A stretch of DNA of 64,000 bases from Harryflintia acetispora (GTDB lineage: Bacteria; Bacillota; Clostridia; Oscillospirales; Ruminococcaceae): assembly GCA_004340125.1 (NCBI GenBank), contig SLUK01000009.1:4374-68373 (forward strand), in the 5' to 3' direction. Position numbers and translations under genes: made by a program. Numbering within the stretch: the first letter of the stretch is position 1; each line of letters starts with the position of its first letter. Below the pieces are notes generated by a model. That model did no database searches, had not been told where the DNA came from, and saw only the letters and a program-made list of their open reading frames with translations. This document shows, in pieces, positions 42,336 to 49,935 of this stretch.

Positions 42336-44255
42336 TTACATTACCTTCTGAAACATATGGCGCACCTTGTCCAGGCGGTTGTTTGGACGGCGGGGCTGGA
42401 TGACCGGCTGGCCGACAGCGGCCTGATACCCTTTTAGCTCTGTAAGGCATACGCTCTGCCCGTTGGTGTAAAAGGCCAGATCAGTACGGTATGCCTGTAT
42501 ACAGCGGGCGGGAATCTCGCCAGTAAAGACAACTTCATCCTTTTTTACCTGGGCCGTTTCGATGGTGGCACAGTATTTCGGTGCATCATGATAAGCCCTG
42601 GAAAGGTATTCCTGGGGCGCATAGAGGGTGAAGGAGAGATAAGGTTCCAGCAGCTGCGTCCCCGATTCCTTCAATGCCTGTTCCAATACAATCGGGGCCA
42701 ATGAGCGGAAGTCCGCCGGCGTGCTGACTGGACTGTAATAAAGCCCGTATTCAAAGCAAATCTTACAGTCCGTTACGTTCCAGCCGAACAAGCCCTGCTC
42801 CAGCCCGTAACGGATACCATCCCTGACAGCGTTTTGAAAACTCTGGTTCAAGTATCCCAGCGAAACCCGGCTCTCGTATTGTACGCCGGAGCCAAGCGGG
42901 AGTGGTGTAACAGACAGTCCGATAGATGCCCAAAACGGGTTGGGCGGCACCTCGATATGGATGGTGTGGCTGGCTGCTTTGAGCGGCCGCTCCATATAAA
43001 TGACGGTGGGTTCCTTTACCACTGTTTCAATCTTGTATTTTTCCGACAGCAAAGCGGAAACGACCTCCAACTGCACCCGGCCCAAAAAAGAAAGAATGAT
43101 CTCATGGGTGATGGAATCCACTTCGCAGCGCAAAAGCGGGTCAGTATCCGCAAGTTGCGTAAGAGCGTCCAGCAGCCGTTCTCTTTGCGCTGCCGTTTTC
43201 GGCGCAATCGTCGTCCGCAGCATGGGGAGGGGGGCCTCGCGCCACCTTTTACGAGGGAGCCGGGTTTGATCCCCTAATACATCGTTTAACCTCACGCTGT
43301 CGCTGGGAAGGATAACAATTTCGCCCGGATAAGCGGTGTCTGTCCGAACAATTTCCCCTTTGGATGGAATACGCATCTCTGTGATTTTCAGCTTTTCTCT
43401 CCCGGCCAGGGCCACCGTATCCCGCAGGCGCAGCGTTCCGCTGTATAGCCGCAGATAGACACGCCGCTGGCCGCAATCGGTGTACTCAACCTTGAAAACG
43501 CTGCCGCATAGGGTGGCGCTCCCCTGTTCCCCAATCGGTTGGAACAGTCCTGTCACCGCATCCATCAACGGTTGAATGCCAAGGCCCTTTTTGGCGCTGC
43601 CATGATAGACCGGAAACAGGGAGGCTTCTTGAACCCGCCGCTGTTCCTCCCGCGCAAGTTTTTCCTGGCTGATTGGTTCTCCTGCGATATACTTTTCCAA
43701 TAATGCATCGTTATTTTCGATGACCGCATCCCATGCTTCTATGTCGGTATTTTCCTCCAGGACTATTTCCGGGGACAGCGACACCGTCTGCTTGATGATA
43801 ATATCGGCGGAGAGCTTATCCCGAACAGACTGAACCACGCTCTGCAAATCAACGCCAGCCTGGTCGATCTTGTTGATAAAGATAACGGTGGGAATGTTCA
43901 TTTTCCGCAGGGCATGGAACAGAATACGGGTCTGGGCCTGCACGCCATCTTTCGCGGAGATCACCAAGATGGCCCCATCTAAAACAGCCAAAGAGCGGTA
44001 CACCTCCGCCAAAAAATCCATGTGGCCGGGCGTATCCACAATGTTAACTTTACATCTGTGCCACTGGAAGGAAGTGACTGCCGCTTGAATGGTAATCCCA
44101 CGCTGCCGCTCCAAAAACAAGGTGTCCGTCCTCGTTGTCCCTTTTTCGACGCTCCCTGGTTCTGAAATGGCTCCACTGGCATATAGCAGACTCTCCGTCA
44201 AGGTCGTCTTTCCAGCGTCTACATGGGCAAGAATCCCGATATTGATAATGTTCAT
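42336..44255 (-). CDS. tet(W): Tetracycline resistance ribosomal protection protein Tet(W)
   Basis: A 639-residue translational GTPase of the TetM/TetO group; by recall the sequence is almost identical to Tet(W) over its full length. G1 is AHVDAGKT (10-17), G3 is DTPGH, and the EF-G-like domains run to KVRHMF at the end. It releases tetracycline from the 30S A site. The upstream region carries a leader peptide frame and attenuator (44286-44452). ATG follows GGAGG. It is the only clear antibiotic resistance gene in the window. Confidence 0.97.
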   Translation of the reverse strand: MNIINIGILAHVDAGKTTLTESLLYASGAISEPGSVEKGTTRTDTLFLERQRGITIQAAVTSFQWHRCKVNIVDTPGHMDFLAEVYRSLAVLDGAILVISAKDGVQAQTRILFHALRKMNIPTVIFINKIDQAGVDLQSVVQSVRDKLSADIIIKQTVSLSPEIVLEENTDIEAWDAVIENNDALLEKYIAGEPISQEKLAREEQRRVQEASLFPVYHGSAKKGLGIQPLMDAVTGLFQPIGEQGSATLCGSVFKVEYTDCGQRRVYLRLYSGTLRLRDTVALAGREKLKITEMRIPSKGEIVRTDTAYPGEIVILPSDSVRLNDVLGDQTRLPRKRWREAPLPMLRTTIAPKTAAQRERLLDALTQLADTDPLLRCEVDSITHEIILSFLGRVQLEVVSALLSEKYKIETVVKEPTVIYMERPLKAASHTIHIEVPPNPFWASIGLSVTPLPLGSGVQYESRVSLGYLNQSFQNAVRDGIRYGLEQGLFGWNVTDCKICFEYGLYYSPVSTPADFRSLAPIVLEQALKESGTQLLEPYLSFTLYAPQEYLSRAYHDAPKYCATIETAQVKKDEVVFTGEIPARCIQAYRTDLAFYTNGQSVCLTELKGYQAAVGQPVIQPRRPNNRLDKVRHMFQKVM

Positions 44256-44285
44256 GTCTATCCTCCATACAAGGCCCGAATGGGC

Positions 44286-44325
44286 GCAAAAATCCCCAGC
44301 GGCTAATACTTTTACCGCTGGGGAT
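44286..44325 (-). terminator. Attenuator hairpin upstream of tet(W)
   Basis: ATCCCCAGCGG...CCGCTGGGGAT followed by TTTTTGC on the minus strand, 30 bp before the tet(W) start. A smaller hairpin lies at 44432-44446. Confidence 0.8.
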
Positions 44326-44452
44326 CATGACTTCGGACACACAGAAACATACACGACTTACATAAGCCGCGGTCCGTCACGATATTTACTAAAAAGGCAA
44401 AAGTATTCTTAAAATTGGGTACAAAAACCAAGCCCCTGCAAGGGGCAATCAT
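44312..44452 (-). CDS. Putative leader peptide of tet(W)
   Basis: A 46-codon frame (ATG at 44452, MIAPCRGLVFVPN...) whose stop codon (44312-44314) lies inside the attenuator hairpin. A ribosome translating to the end would cover the hairpin's 5' arm. Attenuation with a leader peptide is known for tet(M) of Tn916. The peptide itself is inferred; no clear ribosome site is seen. Confidence 0.45.
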   Translation of the reverse strand: MIAPCRGLVFVPNFKNTFAFLVNIVTDRGLCKSCMFLCVRSHDPQR

Positions 44453-44627
44453 TTTTGCGCCCATTATCAAATTTTATTTAAGAATACCTTGCCGCATATT
44501 TGATAGACTCCTCAAATCAGGATAATAGCAGTATATCATAGTACGCTCTAAAAAACAAGAAATCATTTTACCGATTCCACAAATAAAATCGGAGGGTATT
44601 CACTGGAATACCCTCCGGTTTTGGTGA

Positions 44628-45815
44628 TTATCGTGCGTCTATCCGAATTTTTGACTTTGCGGCCCGTTTCCGTTCCTTTTCGGCATGTTCCTGCTGGTAA
44701 GCTGCCTCTAATATTCTGTCCACTTGTTCTGGGCCAAAGGCCCTTTTGACCCGCTCATAGTCAGCGGAGACTTGCCGCATGGCCTTGTTTTCCAACTTGA
44801 CCTCCTGCAATCGATCAGACAGGCGGATGTTGCTCTCCCTCACCCGGCCATAGTCCCCTTGCAGACGCTCAAATTTCCCCCGCAGCTCCACATAGGCCAG
44901 ATACAGGGAGCGCAGCACCTTGACGATTTGGGCCAGCAGGGGCTTTGCCTTTTTCTCTCGGTAGGCCCGGCCTGTTTCCAGCGTTCCCGGCTCCGGCAAA
45001 ATCTCCTCCGGATTGGCGGAGAAATCCGCTGCCAACCGCTCCATATTTTTCACCGCCGGGGCAAGTTCTTTGAGCCGCCGTTCCTGGCTCTCCACCTGGT
45101 TTTCTTTCTCCGCCTTGACCGTCTCCAGAACGGCGATCTCCTTTGCCCGCTGCTCTTTCTTGTAGTCCAGCACAGACAAGTGCTTGTCGTGGGTGCCTTT
45201 GTCCTCCCACTCAATCCCGTGGCGCTCCATGACCAGGGAAAGCTGCTCCTTTTCCGAGCGCACCCACTGGCTCCACTCTGTGTCCCCTCTGGTGCCGCCC
45301 TGGAAACCCTGGGCCGCTAACGCCTGTTTCAAAGATACCCTCGTGTCCAGCCCTCGCTTGCTCCCGGTGGTGAATGGTACAAAGTCAATGTGCAGATGGG
45401 GCGTAGCCTCGTCCATGTGGAGGTGGGCAGAGAACACCCGGAGTTGGGGGTTGCGCTCTTGAAAGCCCTTCATGTACTCGTCCAAAACCGCTGCCGCAAG
45501 CTGTCCCTCCTCGCTGTCGGCGCTCATATCATCTCGATTGCCCACTTGCAGGATGATTTCATGGAACGGCTTTTCCTGCTTGCCGGAGCGGATCTTCTCA
45601 TAGTAATCCTCTATCCTTCTGTCGGCCCTGGTTTGTTTAGCGTTGTACCGTTCCAGAGCCTCGTCAAAGAGTTCATGGTACACCGCCTTGATATTCTCCT
45701 GGCAGTAGGTTATATTCAAGTGGGAGCGTTCCGGGTCAGTGTTCTTGGCGTGGAATTTTCTACTGTTATGGTTCACCGATCCTTGGCCCACCATGGCGCT
45801 GATTGTCCTTTTCAA
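44628..45815 (-). CDS. MobV-family relaxase (Mob/Pre)
   Basis: A 395-residue plasmid mobilisation relaxase. The HxH metal motif lies in SAHLHMDEATPHLHIDFVP; motif I is near the N-terminus (SVNHNSRKFHAKNTDPERSHLNITY). The C-terminal half is a long coiled coil (about 215-330), usual for the family. TTG at 45815 is the start: AGGAGG lies seven bases upstream. It nicks oriT and leads the strand into a recipient; a candidate oriT lies just upstream at 45860. Confidence 0.92.
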   Translation of the reverse strand: MKRTISAMVGQGSVNHNSRKFHAKNTDPERSHLNITYCQENIKAVYHELFDEALERYNAKQTRADRRIEDYYEKIRSGKQEKPFHEIILQVGNRDDMSADSEEGQLAAAVLDEYMKGFQERNPQLRVFSAHLHMDEATPHLHIDFVPFTTGSKRGLDTRVSLKQALAAQGFQGGTRGDTEWSQWVRSEKEQLSLVMERHGIEWEDKGTHDKHLSVLDYKKEQRAKEIAVLETVKAEKENQVESQERRLKELAPAVKNMERLAADFSANPEEILPEPGTLETGRAYREKKAKPLLAQIVKVLRSLYLAYVELRGKFERLQGDYGRVRESNIRLSDRLQEVKLENKAMRQVSADYERVKRAFGPEQVDRILEAAYQQEHAEKERKRAAKSKIRIDAR

Positions 45816-45859
45816 ATCAATCCCTCCTCCCTTTTCCGCCGCGCAAGCGGCGAGCCTTT

Positions 45860-45880
45860 GTTACTTTCTGCGAAAGTAAC
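45860..45880. other. Candidate oriT hairpin
   Basis: GTTACTTTC, TGC, GAAAGTAAC: a perfect nine-base stem 45 bp upstream of the relaxase start. MobV oriT sites are hairpins placed just before their mob gene. Inferred from position. Confidence 0.45.
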
Positions 45881-46182
45881 GCAAAAGCACTTTTGACAGC
45901 CTGACGGCCATCAAAAGCGCATTTGCGCCCTACGGGGTGGTGTGGGGGCTTTGCCCCCGGCAACTGCGGTTGCCTCCCCCAGCAGGGCCGCCCTTTGAAA
46001 AGGGCACCCTGCACCCCGCCTAAACTTTGTCACTCGCCGTTGGGCAGGGTGGAAAGGCCAGGGGCCTTTCCACCGCCCGGCAAGTGTTTTCCGTGGGCCG
46101 AAAGTCAAGGGGTACGGGTTGTATTGACTTGCGGCAATCTCCACCCGCAGGTATGCCCCCCTTGACTTTCGCCCCCGCTCCC

Positions 46183-46266
46183 CGTGACAGCCGTGACGAC
46201 CGTGACGATGTTTTACACACCGCCTCCGCACTCCGAAAAGCTGTCACAGCTGTCACGGTCGTCACG
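46183..46266. repeat. Iteron-like inverted repeats with 9-bp period
   Basis: CGTGAC at 46183, 46192 and 46201, and the inverted GTCACA/GTCACG at 46243, 46252 and 46261, all with a 9-bp period. They end at the 3' end of the RepA-like gene. An origin or protein-binding array is possible. Confidence 0.5.
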
Positions 46267-47416
46267 CCTGGGGTTCCTCCAACGTGAGCTTGATACTCCG
46301 CCCGGCATGGGTTCGGGCGCTTTCATAGTGGATGTGGTACTCATAGGACAGCCGCCACGCCCGGACATTCAGCCGCATAGCCAGGGCATTGGGTTTCATA
46401 TCCAGCCCCAGGGCGGCGACAAGTTCCGTGGCCGTCCCTCTCCACTCTGGCCGTTCCGCCGTTACCAGGGCGGCAACAGCCTCCAACACCGGGTCAGGCG
46501 GCTCCTGCCGCAGCTCCGTTTCCCGCCGCTCCAGCTCCCACACAAGCCGTTCCTCGTCCCGCTTGAGGTAGAGGCGCTGGTCTTGCTGATCCCGCCCAGA
46601 AATGTCCAGGGTGGCGGCGTTGTCTGCCCGCCGCTCCTTTTGGAGCAGAAAGGCCCCGTCTGCCGCACCCAATAAGCCGTTGGTGCCGGAGATCATATCA
46701 AACTTATCATCGGCCTGCTGCTTGCGGGTGTGATGTACAACCAGGAGGCAAACCCCGCTTATATCGGCAAACCGTTTCAGTTTGGTGATTACCTCATAGT
46801 CGTTGGCATAGCTGTACTTCTCTGCCCCGGCCTCCCGGATTTTTTGCAGGGTGTCGATGATAATAAGCCGGGTGTCCGTGTGTTCCCGGACAAAGCCCTT
46901 TAGCTGCTCCTCCAGGCCACCGCCGAGCTGCTTAGCTCCGATGGCAAAGAACAGGTTTCCGGTACTCTCTACTCCAAACATCCGGTACAACCGCTCCTGT
47001 AAGCGACGGTGGTTGTCCTCCAGGGCCAGATAGAGGACTGTCCCCTGGCGCACCTCATACCCCCACAGGGAAAGGCCCATACTCACATGATAGGCAAGCT
47101 GGGCCATGAGAAAGGACTTGCCCACCTTGGGAGCGCCCACAAAGAGATATGTCCCCGCATAGAGCAGACCGTCTACCACAGGAGGTCTGCCGGGGTACAC
47201 CTGTTCGTAGAGGTCATTCATAGACACGGTAGGCAGATAGGCCGGGTCATTGACCCGGCTTATCTGCCGCAGGATTTCCTCCAAATCTCTTTCCGGGGGC
47301 TTGTGTTCTGTCACGCCCTCTGCTATACTTTGGTTAGGTTTTTGTGAGAGCGACTGTCCCCCGTCTGCGCCAACAGGCGGATATGGGGCAGTCGTTTTCT
47401 CTTGCAATCTATCCAT
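46262..47416 (-). CDS. RepA-like AAA ATPase of the element
   Basis: A 384-residue RepA/DnaB-like AAA_25 helicase-type ATPase. Walker A is FVGAPKVGKSFLMAQLAYHV; Walker B is TRLIIIDTLQKIREAG; a following VVHHTRK motif is typical. The N-terminal 80 residues are a Gln/Pro-rich lead. ATG follows GGAGG by eight bases. Proteins of this type support plasmid-like replication of mobilizable elements. The iteron-like array at 46183 lies at its 3' end. Whether the element replicates in circular form is open. Confidence 0.85.
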   Translation of the reverse strand: MDRLQEKTTAPYPPVGADGGQSLSQKPNQSIAEGVTEHKPPERDLEEILRQISRVNDPAYLPTVSMNDLYEQVYPGRPPVVDGLLYAGTYLFVGAPKVGKSFLMAQLAYHVSMGLSLWGYEVRQGTVLYLALEDNHRRLQERLYRMFGVESTGNLFFAIGAKQLGGGLEEQLKGFVREHTDTRLIIIDTLQKIREAGAEKYSYANDYEVITKLKRFADISGVCLLVVHHTRKQQADDKFDMISGTNGLLGAADGAFLLQKERRADNAATLDISGRDQQDQRLYLKRDEERLVWELERRETELRQEPPDPVLEAVAALVTAERPEWRGTATELVAALGLDMKPNALAMRLNVRAWRLSYEYHIHYESARTHAGRSIKLTLEEPQA

Positions 47417-47419
47417 CTA

Positions 47420-47740
47420 TCAATCCTCCCTCATGCCGTCCATGATGGCGGCGATCAGCCGGATGGTGTCCAGCAACTCCCCATCCACGCCATTCCCGGC
47501 CTCGATACGCTCCAGTTCTTCCAGAACGGCGGCCAGCTCGTTCCGCAGGGCCTTATACACCCTGGGGTTGCCCTGTACCACCACATCCCGGCACAGCAGC
47601 CGTCGGGTGATGTAGTCCTGTTTGGTAAGGCCGGAGAGCCGCACAGCGGTTTCAATTTCCCTGTCCTCATCCGGGGACACCCGGAAAGCCACAGTTTTGT
47701 TTCTCCAGCGGTTGTGTCGGTCAAGATTTTTCACTGACAT
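47420..47740 (-). CDS. Relaxosome accessory protein (MobC-like)
   Basis: A 106-residue basic protein. Residues about 15-45 (NKTVAFRVSPDEDREIETAVRLSGLTKQDYITRRLL) form a ribbon-helix-helix-type DNA-binding segment, followed by helices. The pattern fits plasmid mobilisation relaxosome proteins of the MobC type. It lies between the integrase and RepA-like genes, four bases from each, and all three are on one strand, so they form an operon. It probably helps the relaxase bind oriT. Confidence 0.75.
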   Translation of the reverse strand: MSVKNLDRHNRWRNKTVAFRVSPDEDREIETAVRLSGLTKQDYITRRLLCRDVVVQGNPRVYKALRNELAAVLEELERIEAGNGVDGELLDTIRLIAAIMDGMRED

Positions 47741-47743
47741 GAT

Positions 47744-48820
47744 TTAGGCCCCCTTTCGCTCCATGTCCAGTTTGTCCGCCATCTCCGCCTGCCGGGTGGG
47801 GAACAGGTGGGCGTAGCGGTAGGTAATATCAATGCTTTCATGTCCCACCCGGTCAGCGATTGCCAGGGCCGTAAAGCCCATGTCAATGAGCAGCGAAATG
47901 TGGGAGTGCCTCAGGTCGTGTATTCTGATCCGCTTTACCCCGGCCTCTTTCGCACCCCTGTCCATCTCCCGGTGGAGGTAGGATTTTGTCACCGTGAAAA
48001 TGCGGTCGGTGGGCTTCACCCCATACAGGCTCTTGATATAGTCTCGCATTTCTTCACAGAGGAAAGCGGGCATTTGAATGACCCGGTTGCTCTTAGGGGT
48101 CTTGGGGTCGGTAATCACATCCTTGCCCTTAATCCGCTGGTAGGACTTGGAGATGGTGACGGTCTGTTTCTCAAAGTCGAAGTCGCCAGGAGTGAGGGCC
48201 AGCAGCTCCCCCTCCCGGACGCCGCACCAGTAGAGCATTTCAAAGGCGTAATAGGAAAGGGGCTTGTCCATCATGGCCTCGGCGAATTTCAGATACTCCG
48301 CCTTTGTCCAGAACAGCATTTCCCGTCCCTTTGGCTTTCCCATATTGCCCGCCTGGGCAGCGGGATTGACCTTTAGATTGTAGTGCCGTACCGCATGGTT
48401 GAACACGGCGCTCAACTGATTGTGCAGCGTTTTTAAGTACACCGGAGAGTAGGGCTTGCCGTTCTTGTCCCGGTAACCCAGCATTTCATTCTGCCAGGCG
48501 ATGACCTCCTTGGAGTGAATGTCGCACATCTTCCGCTTGCCGAAGTACGGCACCAACTTCTTGTAGAGGATATGCTCTTTCGTCCCCCAGGTGTTTTCCT
48601 TGATACGGCCTTTCATGTCCGCCACATAGACAGCCACGAAGTTTTCAAAGGTCATTTCCAGGTCGGCGGTCTGTTGTTGCAGGAATGTCCGCTCCCACTC
48701 CAGAGCCTCCCGCTTGGTGGGAAAGCCCCGTTTCATTTTCTTTACTTTCTTGCCCGTCCAGTCCTCGTAGTAAAAGGACGCATACCATGTGCCCTTTGCC
48801 TTGTCTTTGTATGCCGGCAT
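47744..48820 (-). CDS. Tyrosine site-specific integrase
   Basis: A 358-residue phage-type integrase. An N-terminal arm-binding domain (KGTWYASFYYEDWTGKKVKKMKRGF) and SAM-like core-binding domain precede the catalytic domain. The catalytic Arg lies in CGVREGELLAL, the HxxR in HDLRHSH, His in VGHESIDITYRYAH, and the nucleophile Tyr in the same end block. ATG at 48820 follows AAGGAGGG. It would recombine the TCATTCCCACTC cores at the guaA end, with arm sites at 41184 and 49847. The neighbouring excisionase-like gene lies 13 bp upstream. Confidence 0.92.
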   Translation of the reverse strand: MPAYKDKAKGTWYASFYYEDWTGKKVKKMKRGFPTKREALEWERTFLQQQTADLEMTFENFVAVYVADMKGRIKENTWGTKEHILYKKLVPYFGKRKMCDIHSKEVIAWQNEMLGYRDKNGKPYSPVYLKTLHNQLSAVFNHAVRHYNLKVNPAAQAGNMGKPKGREMLFWTKAEYLKFAEAMMDKPLSYYAFEMLYWCGVREGELLALTPGDFDFEKQTVTISKSYQRIKGKDVITDPKTPKSNRVIQMPAFLCEEMRDYIKSLYGVKPTDRIFTVTKSYLHREMDRGAKEAGVKRIRIHDLRHSHISLLIDMGFTALAIADRVGHESIDITYRYAHLFPTRQAEMADKLDMERKGA

Positions 48821-48833
48821 TGTGGTTCCCTCC

Positions 48834-49022
48834 TTATTGTCTGTCCCGCAGCCCATAGAATTTTTCCTCGAAGTAGCGCCTGCTTACCCGTCCGGGAATG
48901 GTGAGAAAGCCTTTTTTCTTCAGCTCCTCGTTCATCTCCCGCACCAGCTTGTAGGCGTAGGGCTTGGAAATGCCCAGCTCCCTGGCGACCTCCTCTGCTC
49001 TCACAAACAGCTCCTTTTCCAT
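48834..49022 (-). CDS. Excisionase-like small DNA-binding protein
   Basis: A 62-residue helix-turn-helix protein (EVARELGISKPYAYKLVREMNEELKKKGFLTIPGRVSRRYFEEKFYG) of the excisionase/MerR-like winged-helix type. ATG at 49022 follows GGAGG by eight bases; the GTG nine bases upstream overlaps the ribosome site. It precedes the integrase and would set the direction of recombination. A palindrome cluster and the repeat at 49045 lie in its upstream region. Confidence 0.75.
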   Translation of the reverse strand: MEKELFVRAEEVARELGISKPYAYKLVREMNEELKKKGFLTIPGRVSRRYFEEKFYGLRDRQ

Positions 49023-49044
49023 GGTCAGCACCTCCTTATTTTAG

Positions 49045-49062
49045 TTTCGCAAATATGTTAAT
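49045..49062 (+). repeat. 18-bp repeat, right copy
   Basis: TTTCGCAAATATGTTAAT, the same as at 41132-41149; it lies between the excisionase start and the palindrome at 49080. Confidence 0.7.
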
Positions 49063-49079
49063 GTCACCATCTTCATTAT

Positions 49080-49101
49080 ACATTAACATAAGTGTTAATG
49101 T
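49080..49101. promoter_or_regulatory. Operator between the divergent excisionase and XRE genes
   Basis: ACATTAACA, TAAG, TGTTAATGT: perfect nine-base arms. TGTTAATGT also occurs at 49056-49064. The XRE protein at 49189 is the likely ligand. Confidence 0.6.
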
Positions 49102-49136
49102 CAAGAATTTATTTCGCATTTTTGTTAAAGATTATC

Positions 49137-49165
49137 TTGCATCTTTCGCTTTTTTGCGCTATACT
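49137..49165 (+). promoter_or_regulatory. Promoter of the XRE regulator gene
   Basis: TTGCAT (49137-49142), 17 bp, TATACT (49160-49165), 24 bp before the ATG at 49189. Confidence 0.6.
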
Positions 49166-49188
49166 ATTGGCAAAGGCGGTGGGATATT

Positions 49189-49746
49189 ATGACAGTCGGA
49201 GACAAGATAAAGAAAATCCGCACCTTTCGAGGCATGACACAAAAGGAATTGGGGCTTGCTATCGGCTTTGAGGAAAAGGGAGCGGACAACCGGATCGCCC
49301 AGTATGAGACGAATTACCGTGTTCCGAAACGGGAACTGCTGGACAAGATGGCCGAGGCGCTGCGGGTAGACCGCCAGAACTTCTACACCATCGCCCCCGG
49401 CTCTGCCGAGGACTTCATGCGGACATTCTTCTGGCTGGACGAGGACAGCCCTGGCGCTATCCGCCTGTTCCAACTTGTCCGCAATCCGGGCAGAGCAGGG
49501 GCCGCTGATGATACCGCTGTACGGTACAATGATAGCGATGACTGGCCCGCACACCCTCCCGTGGGTATGTACTTCCAGTATGGCCTTGTGGACGAGTTCA
49601 TGCGGGAATGGCTTTTTCGTCAGCAGGAGTTACACGCCGGGGAGATCACCAGGGAAGAGTATTTTGAATGGAAACTCAACTGGCCCCATACCTGCGACGA
49701 TGGCCTGGAAAGCGAATATTATATCCCTTGGCGGAAAAATAAATAA
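49189..49746 (+). CDS. XRE-family regulator of the element
   Basis: A 185-residue protein with an N-terminal XRE helix-turn-helix (TVGDKIKKIRTFRGMTQKELGLAIGFEEKGADNRIAQYE) and a C-terminal domain of about 110 residues without a recognised fold, rich in aromatic and acidic residues. It is divergent from the excisionase/integrase genes, the layout of an immunity-type repressor that keeps the element integrated. The intergenic region holds palindromes matching such a role. A strong terminator follows. Confidence 0.8.
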   Translation: MTVGDKIKKIRTFRGMTQKELGLAIGFEEKGADNRIAQYETNYRVPKRELLDKMAEALRVDRQNFYTIAPGSAEDFMRTFFWLDEDSPGAIRLFQLVRNPGRAGAADDTAVRYNDSDDWPAHPPVGMYFQYGLVDEFMREWLFRQQELHAGEITREEYFEWKLNWPHTCDDGLESEYYIPWRKNK

Positions 49747-49804
49747 GACAAGCAAAAAAACCGCCCTGCTGAATTTGTCGTTCAGCAGGGCGGTTTTGCT
49801 TGTC
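49747..49804. terminator. Terminator after the XRE gene
   Basis: CCGCCCTGCTGAA...TTCAGCAGGGCGG inside GACAAGCAAAA/TTTTGCTTGTC arms; active both ways. Confidence 0.85.
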
Positions 49805-49846
49805 CTTTTGGGATTTTTCTCTTGAGAATACCGGGCGGACACAAAT

Positions 49847-49864
49847 AGTATCAATCCAGTATCA
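49847..49864 (+). repeat. Right arm-type repeats of the integrase
   Basis: AGTATCA twice with an 11-bp period, plus a weaker third AGTAT; matches the left arm repeats. Confidence 0.6.
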
Positions 49865-49923
49865 AGAGCAGTATGGACGGGCAAAAAAGCCTGTATTCAT
49901 GCGGGTTTTCGCCGTTTCGAGCG

Positions 49924-49935
49924 TCATTCCCACTC
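49924..49935 (+). repeat. Right attachment-site core in the 3' end of guaA
   Basis: TCATTCCCACTC; on the minus strand it is the final GAGTGGGAATGA of guaA. Confidence 0.8.

Larger units (their letters stand above)
41069..49935. mobile_element. Integrative mobilizable element carrying tet(W), inserted in guaA
   Basis: An 8.9 kb element bounded by TCATTCCCACTC in direct orientation (41069-41080 and 49924-49935). The right copy covers the last codons and stop of guaA, a known integration site used by Tn5801-type elements. Inside are a tyrosine integrase (47744), an excisionase-like gene (48834), an XRE regulator (49189), a relaxosome RHH protein (47420), a RepA-like ATPase (46262), a MobV relaxase (44628) and tet(W) with a methyltransferase gene. 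No type IV secretion genes are present, so transfer would need a helper. GC lies between that of the chromosome and the glycan island. Confidence 0.85.

Noticed and set aside
47744..48820. The tet(W) element integrase as the invertase of the promoter segments
   Set aside because: Its sites (TCATTCCCACTC core with AGTATCA arms) share nothing with the repeat cores; no invertase candidate is seen in the window.
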